Positions 1 to 5,330 of a DNA stretch of 5,330 bases are shown in pieces. Source of the DNA: CAZWZG01 sp964638245 (GTDB lineage: Bacteria > Pseudomonadota > Alphaproteobacteria > Rhodobacterales > Rhodobacteraceae); assembly GCA_964638245.1 (NCBI GenBank), contig CAZWZG010000184.1:1-5330 (forward strand), written 5' to 3'. How positions within the stretch are numbered: position 1 is the stretch's first letter; each line of letters begins with the position of its first letter. The position numbers and the translations under genes were made by a program. Under the pieces are notes generated by a model, which was not told the origin of the DNA, did no database searches, and saw only the letters and a list, made by a program, of their open reading frames with translations.

Positions 1-49
1 AAATCAGCCTCAGCGGAATCCCATCGATTCAGATTTCAGGGACGGTGCT
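1..49. other. Short region downstream of the last gene, no feature recognised
   Basis: After the SDR stop, the 49 bases to the left window edge show no convincing hairpin plus T-run and no start with a good ribosome binding site. The operon may continue beyond the window or end outside it. Confidence 0.5.
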
Positions 50-775
50 CTAGATCTGAAGCGTTCCAACGCTTGCACCACCGCAAACATAGAGTGTTTG
101 CCCTGTGACAAAGCTGTTCTCGGGATCACAGAAAAACAGAAATGCGTTGGTGACGTCTTGAACAGTACCGATCCGTCCGACCGGAATCCGTTTGGCAAGG
201 GCCTCTTGTTGAGCACTGTCTTTTTCGACGATACCCCAAAAGTTGTCCGTCAGAATTGGCCCCGGTGCCACGACGTTAACCGTAATTCCATGTGGCGCAA
301 GCTCCAGCGCCCAGGTGCGCGCCATGCCGATCATCCCGGCTTTACTGGCGCTGTAGGCGGTGCGTATGGGTGCGCCCAAAGCAGCGCGGGACGCGTTGAA
401 CATGACGCGGCCAAACTGATTGGCCTTCATCGAAGGAAGCATGGCCTGCAACAGTGTCAGGGCCGAGCCAAGATGCAATTGCGCGAGCCCCGTGATGTCG
501 GATGGCTTTGCGTCCTCAAGCAGGTTGGGCCAGATCAGACCCGCGTTGTGGATCAGATGGGTCACCCGGTGAGAATCCGCGACTTGCGCCGCTGCGTGTT
601 CCACTGCTTTGGGATCAAGTAGATCGGTCTCGACTGAAGTAAGGTTAGCGTGGGAAAACTCCGGTGCGCTGCGGGCAATCGATATCACAGAATACCCTCG
701 CTCTAGCAGCGCCTTGGCAAGGTCCGCACCGATGCCTTTATTCCCGCCCGTGATGAGTGCCGTGTACTGGCTCAT
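50..775 (-). CDS. Short-chain dehydrogenase/reductase (classical SDR)
   Basis: A 241-aa classical SDR of normal family length. The Rossmann loop is TGGNKGIG (9-16), the adenine-ring Asp is Asp51 in TDLLD, the structural motif is HNAG (76-79), and the catalytic residues are Ser129, Tyr141 and Lys145 (FNASR, YSASK), with PGPILTDNF (171-179) after strand 6. Lys13 in the loop and Arg35 after the second strand favour NADP(H) over NAD(H), as known for this family. The fourth catalytic residue, usually Asn in a VNLxG-like segment, is His101 (LHLGSAL); its 28-residue distance to Ser129 equals that in FabG. The substrate is not predictable; as last visible gene of the cluster it probably oxidises an alcohol or reduces a ketone in the same pathway. 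Start: ATG at 775, overlapping the cyclase stop as ATGA, with GGAGG just upstream. A longer reading from 892 would add 39 residues lying inside the cyclase gene and lacking SDR character. Stop is TAG at 50-52. Confidence 0.94.
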   Translation of the reverse strand: MSQYTALITGGNKGIGADLAKALLERGYSVISIARSAPEFSHANLTSVETDLLDPKAVEHAAAQVADSHRVTHLIHNAGLIWPNLLEDAKPSDITGLAQLHLGSALTLLQAMLPSMKANQFGRVMFNASRAALGAPIRTAYSASKAGMIGMARTWALELAPHGITVNVVAPGPILTDNFWGIVEKDSAQQEALAKRIPVGRIGTVQDVTNAFLFFCDPENSFVTGQTLYVCGGASVGTLQI

Positions 776-1548
776 GCATCCTCCACCAAAGCCAGCACGC
801 GCAACGGGCTGCCCGTGCCATCTTTGATCTTTAGCGGTGCCGCAATCAGAATTGCGCCCGTGGCAGGCAGCTGATCGAGCCCTGACAAGCATTGCAGCCC
901 GTATCGCCCTGAACCGTGCAGGTAATAGTGCGCAGGGTAAGGGGGCACGGCATGACTGCCTTGACCAGCATCTGTCCCAACGGTTTCAGTGCCAAAGCCC
1001 CGAATGTCGCGCTCCTCAATCAGAAACCTGATCGCGTCTGGGCCGGGGCCGGGCGAATGCGGCCCGTCTTCGCGCATATTCAGATATGCGGCCCCGCTGC
1101 GCTTGGACCAGTCGGTGCGCATCAAAACCCACGCGCGGGGTGGGATCGCACCATGTTTCTTTTCCCACTCCGTGATATCCTGAACCGACATCTCATAGTC
1201 TTCATCGGCATCTGACTGCGCCACGCAATTTATGACGACCACTGGACCAACGAAATCCTGCGCAGAGATCGCATCCACCGAATTGGACGGCAAATCACGC
1301 CCCGAAACCCAATGTGACGGCGCATCGAAATGCGTGCCCGTGTGTTCTGACAGAGAGATGTTGTGCCACTTCCACGCGGGTCCGCGATGATCATAGGCGC
1401 TGATTTCTTCCATCCGGAACCGGGCGCATTGGCCGAATTCCGGAGGCAAGATGATCACTGGGAAATCCGGGTCGAGTGTATGGGTCAGATCGACCACGCG
1501 CACATCACCGGATGCGAGGCCGGATACCAGTTCTGAAAGCGAACTCAT
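772..1548 (-). CDS. Cyclase-family metal-dependent hydrolase (kynurenine formamidase/isatin hydrolase superfamily)
   Basis: A 258-aa cytoplasmic hydrolase of the family containing bacterial kynurenine formamidase (KynB) and isatin hydrolase, which open amide or lactam bonds with a bound divalent metal. The family signature HxGTHxDxPxH is complete as HTGTHFDAPSH: His69, His73 and Asp75 are the expected metal ligands and His79 the expected catalytic His. Further family blocks are DLTHTLDPDFP (20-30), GFGTETVGTDAG (184-195) and the end LDQLPATGAILIAAPLKIK (224-242). At the position where KynB-like members carry a Glu near the C-terminus, this protein has Gln219 in YGLQCLSGLDQL; from memory, isatin hydrolase also has Gln there, which favours that subgroup over KynB. 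No signal peptide or membrane segment is seen. ATG at 1548 overlaps the upstream stop as ATGA and has a strong Shine-Dalgarno. Neighbouring CoA-ester genes suggest it acts on the ketone/lactam product of C-C cleavage (inference). Confidence 0.93.
   Translation of the reverse strand: MSSLSELVSGLASGDVRVVDLTHTLDPDFPVIILPPEFGQCARFRMEEISAYDHRGPAWKWHNISLSEHTGTHFDAPSHWVSGRDLPSNSVDAISAQDFVGPVVVINCVAQSDADEDYEMSVQDITEWEKKHGAIPPRAWVLMRTDWSKRSGAAYLNMREDGPHSPGPGPDAIRFLIEERDIRGFGTETVGTDAGQGSHAVPPYPAHYYLHGSGRYGLQCLSGLDQLPATGAILIAAPLKIKDGTGSPLRVLALVEDA
780..784 (-). promoter_or_regulatory. Ribosome binding site of the SDR gene
   Basis: On the minus strand GGAGG, within GGTGGAGG, lies 4 bases before the ATG at 775, slightly closer than ideal. 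It falls within the end of the cyclase gene and supports this start over the longer reading from 892. Confidence 0.65.
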
Positions 1549-2798
1549 GGCCCGTCCCCTCCAAACGTTAATTCGCGTTCAAGCACTTTTGGATCGCGCC
1601 GGAACCGCTCTCGAACGTCCTTTGCGATATCACCGCTCCATACGTCTTCGACACCGGCTTGCAGGCCTTTTAGGATGTCGCCCGCCAGCGACTCCGGCAG
1701 TATTTTGGGCGGCGGCAAGGTTTGAAACCAGTCTTCCTCGGGCGGGCCGGAAAACACGTTCATGACGCGCAATCCGGCGCTGCGAAACTCAGCACGCAGC
1801 GATTGGGAAAGCGAATAGGCAGCAGACTGGCTCGCCGCGAAAACACCGTAGTCTGGCGTGTTTGCCAAAGCTCCAATGTGAAGGAGGTTGACCCAAGCAA
1901 CTGCAGAATTCACGCCATCGGTCGCCCTTGCGCACATGCCCGGTCCAAATGCTTGTGCCAGGCGCATCAGGCCGAAATAGTTTACATCCATCTCGTCGCG
2001 CGCAAAGCCCACATCGCCCCGCGTCAGAACGCCCCCGGCGCGAACGAACTTGGCGTTGTTGATCAGGATGTCGGTTTTGCCACCAATTTCGCCCGCCAGC
2101 GTTTGCACGGATTGTGTGTCGGTGACGTCAAGTGGCATCAGATCGACCCCAATTTCCTGCATCGGCGCGCGCGTTGGGTAAGGTCGCCAGGTTTCTGCCT
2201 CCCCCGCAAAGACAATTGCAGCACCCGCATCCAACAGCGCTTTGGCAATCGCAGGCGCATTCGGCGCGCGCGCATCGGTCAAAAGGATGCGGCGGTGTTT
2301 GGGGTCAGCGGTCAGCTCGCGCATCAGGGCGGTGTCCTCTTCATGTGGGGTCGGATCGCGTGGCATGGCCACCAACACGCCTTGTCCGGATCGATCCAGA
2401 TGCGCGGCCAATCGAATAGGCGCGCGTACCGAGACGTCTTCGTGGATATGCGCCAAAATGACAGGACCTTCATTCATTTGAACCGTGCCCATGCGCCAGG
2501 GAATCCGCTCTCGATAGTAGAGCCTTGGTGATGTTTGAACCGTGGTTTCAGCAAGTAATTCCCCGGTCGGTGGCAGGTCTTGCCAGGGCATATCTGTTGA
2601 CAGGCATTCAACACACGCATCTCGTGGCGGGTATTGCCAGGTTCGGCATTTGGTACAGCGTTGCAGCATCAAACGCCCTTCGGCGGCAGCAGCGGTGAGC
2701 CCAAGGGCGGCACGGCTGCGCATTTCCGGGGGACGCGTCGGGGAGACGCTGCGTTTTTGCGGGTTTTTCTTGGGCGGAGGAGAAAGCGGTGTCGTCAC
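1545..2798 (-). CDS. DUF35-type zinc-ribbon/OB-fold protein fused to a degenerate SDR domain
   Basis: A 417-aa two-domain protein. Residues 1-25 are Pro/Lys/Arg-rich and probably flexible. Residues about 40-70 form a rubredoxin-like zinc ribbon with Cys48-x2-Cys51-x10-Cys62-x2-Cys65 (CTKC, CVEC). Residues about 71-147 match the acyl-CoA-associated OB-fold of DUF35 proteins (TGELLAETTV, YRERIPWRMGTVQM). Residues about 168-395 look like a short-chain dehydrogenase, but key positions are changed: TGxxxGIG reads TDARAPNAP (174-182), NNAG reads NNAK (247-250), and the Ser-Tyr-Lys triad reads His307-Phe320-Gln324 with correct spacing. The domain is thus probably not a working oxidoreductase and may be a scaffold or substrate/CoA-binding part. 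DUF35 proteins are known obligate partners of Ltp-type thiolases, and the gene directly follows one. Start chosen: GTG at 2798, overlapping the thiolase TGA as GTGA; it has only a weak GGGG upstream. ATG at 2837 would overlap by 43 bases and adds an unremarkable tail. Confidence 0.88.
   Translation of the reverse strand: MTTPLSPPPKKNPQKRSVSPTRPPEMRSRAALGLTAAAAEGRLMLQRCTKCRTWQYPPRDACVECLSTDMPWQDLPPTGELLAETTVQTSPRLYYRERIPWRMGTVQMNEGPVILAHIHEDVSVRAPIRLAAHLDRSGQGVLVAMPRDPTPHEEDTALMRELTADPKHRRILLTDARAPNAPAIAKALLDAGAAIVFAGEAETWRPYPTRAPMQEIGVDLMPLDVTDTQSVQTLAGEIGGKTDILINNAKFVRAGGVLTRGDVGFARDEMDVNYFGLMRLAQAFGPGMCARATDGVNSAVAWVNLLHIGALANTPDYGVFAASQSAAYSLSQSLRAEFRSAGLRVMNVFSGPPEEDWFQTLPPPKILPESLAGDILKGLQAGVEDVWSGDIAKDVRERFRRDPKVLERELTFGGDGP
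1556..1562 (-). promoter_or_regulatory. Strong ribosome binding site of the cyclase-family gene
   Basis: On the minus strand GGAGGGG lies 7 bases before the ATG at 1548. It sits inside the last codons of the DUF35-SDR gene and supports the ATG that overlaps that gene's stop. Confidence 0.75.
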
Positions 2799-3973
2799 GC
2801 GCGCACCCCAGTTTCCAGAATGGCTGCGCTGGAACACAGGCCTCGGTCGTAGTTGATCATGCCAAACCCGCTAACAAGTGCGCGTTTGGCATCCGCGACC
2901 TGGGTCGCGTCGGCTTGCCCGGTGACCTGGCGTACTGCTTCGACCATACCGATGAACCCACCCGCCGCACCGGCCTGTCCGGCGCTCAGTTGCCCACCAG
3001 ACGTGTTATGCGGAAAGCTGCCGTCGACAGTCAGACCGTGTTTCTGGACAAATGTTGGACCTTCTCCTTTTTCGCAGAACCCCAAATCCTCGAACTGCAT
3101 CATCACGATGACCGGATAGTCATCGTAGGTCTGCATCAGATCAATGTCACCGGGTGTGCAGTTTGCCATCTCCCACAGCGTATCACGGTCCATGGTCCAG
3201 CCGCCGCGCATTTGGATCGGGTCGTCGTTGTGGGCGTTGTGCCTTTCGATGGCTGCGGAAAGCCGTGCAAACGGGATGTCGAGCTGCAATGCTTCATCTT
3301 CTGACATGACGAGAAAACACTCGGCGCCTGCGCAAGGCATGACGCAGTCAAAAAGCGCAATCGGGTCTGCAATTGGTCGCGCCTTGAGGTATTGTTCTAG
3401 CGACAATGGTTTCTTCATCACCGCGCGGGGGTTCTTGAGCGCGTTGTCGCGCTGAGCGACGCAGATCTTCCCAAAGTCTTCGCGGGTCGCGCCGTACTCA
3501 GACATGTATCGGTCGGTGAGCAACGCGAAATTCGCGTTTGGCCCGCCGTAGCCATAGGGATAGCTTGCATCCATCGCGAAGCGCGAAAAACTGGAGAGCA
3601 GCTGGCGGAAGCTATCGATGTGATTGGTGTCACCCGCAACACATGCCACGATATCCACATCACCCGCCTGTACGGCACGGGCTGCGCGTCGCAGTGCAAC
3701 CCCTGCTGATGCGCCACCCATAGGTACGTGGTCAAGCCACCGGGGCGAGAGGCCTAGATGCTGAGTCAATCCGACAGCTGTGTCTGGGAACAGCGTGAAA
3801 GACGACACGGAAAACCCGTCAAGCGCGGATTTTCGGATGCCCGCGGCATCAAGAGAGCCTTTTAACGCGCGCGCGATCCAATGATGTGCCGTATCGATGG
3901 AATACCGCTGATATGGCGTTGAGAAAGGAGCCGCCAAAACAACGCCATCATACGGGGCAGGTTTGCGGCTCAT
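2795..3973 (-). CDS. Thiolase-superfamily (SCP-x/Ltp-type) protein, probable CoA-ester C-C lyase subunit lacking thiolase catalytic residues
   Basis: This 392-aa protein has the thiolase fold signatures of the SCP-2/lipid-transfer thiolase branch: MGGASAGVALRRAARAV (about 85-101), YGYGGPNANFALL (140-152), QFEDLGFCEKGEG (293-305) and NTSGGQLSAGQAGAAGG (323-339). By manual alignment the nucleophilic Cys of NxxCASG is Gly87, the His of SAGHP is Gln333, and the C-terminal Cys-x-Gly active-site segment reads SGFGMINYD, without Cys. Tyr283, in QTYDDYP, sits where SCP-x thiolases often have HDCF. Such losses are known in Ltp2-type retro-aldolases, which work as a complex with a DUF35 partner, and a DUF35 protein is encoded directly downstream. 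I therefore infer a retro-aldol or related C-C cleavage rather than classical thiolysis; a structural or dead role is possible. Start: ATG at 3973, overlapping the ligase stop as ATGA, preceded by AAGG with an 8-base spacer. An upstream in-frame start at 4006 lies inside the ligase and is less likely. Confidence 0.9.
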   Translation of the reverse strand: MSRKPAPYDGVVLAAPFSTPYQRYSIDTAHHWIARALKGSLDAAGIRKSALDGFSVSSFTLFPDTAVGLTQHLGLSPRWLDHVPMGGASAGVALRRAARAVQAGDVDIVACVAGDTNHIDSFRQLLSSFSRFAMDASYPYGYGGPNANFALLTDRYMSEYGATREDFGKICVAQRDNALKNPRAVMKKPLSLEQYLKARPIADPIALFDCVMPCAGAECFLVMSEDEALQLDIPFARLSAAIERHNAHNDDPIQMRGGWTMDRDTLWEMANCTPGDIDLMQTYDDYPVIVMMQFEDLGFCEKGEGPTFVQKHGLTVDGSFPHNTSGGQLSAGQAGAAGGFIGMVEAVRQVTGQADATQVADAKRALVSGFGMINYDRGLCSSAAILETGVRA

Positions 3974-5330
3974 GCAACTTGCCTTTTCTTGCGGTCTGTT
4001 ACGCAAACTGTTTGGGGGTCATTCAATCGCGCAGCGGCCAATTCATTTAGCGCCTTGCGTTGAACCTTTTGCGTGCTTGTCAGGGGCAGCGTATCGACAA
4101 AAGCGATGTAGCCGGGAACCTTGTAATAGGCCATCTGAGACAACGCCCAGTCTGTAATCTGATGAGCGAGGTCTGTCGCGGGTTCGTCAACGACCAGACA
4201 GGCGAATACCTCATCTCCGCGGATCGTATCGGGCACGGCCGAGATACCCGCCGCGCGAATGGCCGGGTGGCGCATCAGGATGCTTTCGACCTCAACAGCA
4301 GCAATATTTTCACCAGATCGGCGGATCACGTTCTTTTTGCGATCCACAAAGGTGAACCGACCCTCGGTATCCTGTTTGACAAGATCGCCGGTGTGAAACC
4401 ATCCGCCGTCCCAAGCCTCTGCAGTCGCCTCCAGGTTTTTGTAGTAATGCGAAAAGAACCCGCGCTTTGGCGTGTCGCCCGTGTGCCGCACCAGCAATTC
4501 TCCGGGGGTGTTGGGGGCAACCGTGTTGCCCGCATCATCCACGACTTTAGCTTCCACCCAACCCTTGGCTTTGCCCAAGGATGACTGGCCGACCAACCGG
4601 TTCGCATCGTTTGCAGCGATGACCGCACCAGCGCCAGTTTCGGTCATGGCCCAGGCTTCGATCAACGGAAATCCAAAACGGTCCTCGAACGCTTTTTGCA
4701 GTTTCGGATCGATCCCGGCACCGAACCCAAATCGCGCATTGTGTGCGGTGTCTGTCTTTGCCTCTGGCAAACCCATCAGGATGGATGGCATTACTCCCAG
4801 ATAATGCAGGCATGTTGCGCGGCTGTTTTTGACATCGGACCACCAGGTTTTTGGATGGAACCTGTCCAACGGAATCAGACAACCGCCAACGGTCAACATC
4901 GCCATAAACGAATAGGCCATGGCGTTCATATGAAAGATCGGCAAAGGCGTGATCATCCGCTCGCCATCGTCGGTAAGGTTGGCCAATCCGCCCAGATCGG
5001 CATACCACTGCCCTGCCATCAGGAAATACGCGTTGGGAAGCACGCAGCCTTTCGGTTCGCCTGTTGTGCCAGAGGTATAAAGCACTGCCGCTTCGCGATC
5101 TTCTCCGTCCTGGTCTTCGGCAACGATTGCGTTTGCACGTGGGGGTGGCAAAGCGGCGTCTGGCGCCGCCACATCGACCGGCAATCCACTTTCGTCGATG
5201 GCGGCCATCAATTCGCCGATCCGGGACGGGATTGCAATCAAAAGCGTAGGTTCGGCATGCGCAATCAGGTAGCTCAACTCGGAAAGTCGCAGATCCGGAT
5301 TAATCGGCACGATAGATGCGCCGATCTTGT
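3970..5330 (-). CDS. Acyl-CoA ligase (AMP-forming, ANL superfamily), 5' end cut by window edge
   Basis: The enzyme activates a carboxylic acid with ATP to an acyl-adenylate and then a CoA thioester in the cytoplasm. About 452 C-terminal residues are visible; the frame is open to the right edge, so an estimated 80-100 N-terminal residues are missing. Seen in order: the P-loop YTSGTTGEPKG (about 5047-5079), the adenine-site motif WAMTETGAG, GWFHTGDL, the hinge region VDRKKNVIRRSGENI, and the C-terminal PLTSTQKVQRK with the expected catalytic Lys (codon 4066-4068). Glu replaces the more usual Gly/Arg style residues nowhere critical, but TQK stands where TGK is common. The RKK-x-x-IRRSGENI block resembles CaiC-like and hydroaromatic-acid ligases, but the substrate cannot be read from sequence. 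The GTG at 5310 is not the start: it lies inside the conserved strand KIGASIVPINP. The stop TGA (3970-3972) overlaps the next gene's ATG. As first visible gene it probably supplies the CoA ester for the thiolase-like protein. Confidence 0.93.
   Translation of the reverse strand, partial: KIGASIVPINPDLRLSELSYLIAHAEPTLLIAIPSRIGELMAAIDESGLPVDVAAPDAALPPPRANAIVAEDQDGEDREAAVLYTSGTTGEPKGCVLPNAYFLMAGQWYADLGGLANLTDDGERMITPLPIFHMNAMAYSFMAMLTVGGCLIPLDRFHPKTWWSDVKNSRATCLHYLGVMPSILMGLPEAKTDTAHNARFGFGAGIDPKLQKAFEDRFGFPLIEAWAMTETGAGAVIAANDANRLVGQSSLGKAKGWVEAKVVDDAGNTVAPNTPGELLVRHTGDTPKRGFFSHYYKNLEATAEAWDGGWFHTGDLVKQDTEGRFTFVDRKKNVIRRSGENIAAVEVESILMRHPAIRAAGISAVPDTIRGDEVFACLVVDEPATDLAHQITDWALSQMAYYKVPGYIAFVDTLPLTSTQKVQRKALNELAAARLNDPQTVCVTDRKKRQVA
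3982..3985 (-). promoter_or_regulatory. Moderate ribosome binding site of the thiolase-like gene
   Basis: On the minus strand AAGG lies 8 bases before the ATG at 3973, inside the 3' end of the ligase gene. It is a partial Shine-Dalgarno match and supports the overlapping start. Confidence 0.5.

Noticed and set aside
1..49. Possible terminator or next gene after the SDR
   Set aside because: No stable stem-loop with a T-run and no start with a ribosome binding site could be found. The only short ATG frame stops after four codons.
98..622. Plus-strand open frame (174 codons) opposite the SDR gene
   Set aside because: It lies wholly antisense to a convincing SDR, has no family motif, and its composition is typical of an antisense shadow.
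776..892. N-terminal extension of the SDR to a start at 892
   Set aside because: The 39 extra residues lie within the cyclase gene and precede the normal SDR beginning. The ATG at 775 has GGAGG and an ATGA overlap.
1722..2531. Long plus-strand open frame (269 codons) opposite the DUF35-SDR gene
   Set aside because: Its product is Arg/His/Cys-rich with no recognisable domain, and it lies antiparallel to a gene with clear family motifs. It is explained as a shadow of GC-rich coding DNA.
2789..3304. Plus-strand open frame opposite the thiolase-like gene
   Set aside because: It shows no domain and is entirely antisense to a well-supported gene. Overlapping short plus-strand frames in the same area have the same character.
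4547..5008. Minus-strand open frame of 153 codons inside the ligase gene in another frame
   Set aside because: The ligase frame carries all conserved ANL motifs through this stretch. The alternative frame has none, and there is no sign of a frameshift.
5308..5310. GTG as the start of the acyl-CoA ligase
   Set aside because: The frame continues upstream to the window edge with conserved ligase sequence (KIGASIVPINP), so the gene is simply cut by the window.

Overview
The window is a continuous stretch of bacterial operon with all five genes on the minus strand, so it reads from right to left. No RNA gene, mobile element, CRISPR array or long intergenic gap is visible. Base composition looks moderately GC-rich (by eye, mid-to-high 50s per cent). 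Protein style and gene content suggest an alphaproteobacterium, most likely a roseobacter-type Rhodobacterales. That assignment is an inference from family resemblance, because no marker gene is present.

Layout in transcription order: (1) a class I acyl-CoA ligase (AMP-forming), cut by the right window edge so that its N-terminus is missing; (2) a thiolase-superfamily (SCP-x/Ltp type) protein of 392 aa that lacks the usual thiolase catalytic residues; (3) a 417-aa fusion of a DUF35-type zinc ribbon/OB-fold with a C-terminal short-chain dehydrogenase (SDR) domain whose cofactor loop and catalytic triad are replaced; (4) a 258-aa metal-dependent hydrolase of the cyclase/kynurenine formamidase/isatin hydrolase family; (5) a 241-aa SDR oxidoreductase with an intact cofactor loop and Ser-Tyr-Lys triad. 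The last 49 bases (positions 1-49) carry no recognisable gene or terminator.

Every junction is a 4-base stop/start overlap: ATGA between 1/2, 3/4 and 4/5, and GTGA between 2/3. The five products are therefore almost certainly translated as a coupled set and probably act in one catabolic pathway. The promoter and any regulator lie outside the window.

Working model (inference): the ligase makes a CoA thioester, and the thiolase-like protein pairs with the DUF35 fusion protein as a C-C lyase. In Ltp2/DUF35 pairs of steroid side-chain degradation such a complex does a retro-aldol cleavage. The cyclase-family enzyme then hydrolyses a ring amide or similar product, and the SDR does a redox step. 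One substrate chemistry fits four of the five genes well. Dioxindole-3-acetate (from indole-3-acetic acid) would be activated to its CoA ester and retro-aldol cleaved to isatin plus acetyl-CoA, and the isatin hydrolysed to isatinate. This would make the window part of an aerobic indole-3-acetate (auxin) degradation locus. It remains a hypothesis; related aromatic, alicyclic or steroid-like acids are alternatives. The most unusual single item is the DUF35-OB/degenerate-SDR fusion.
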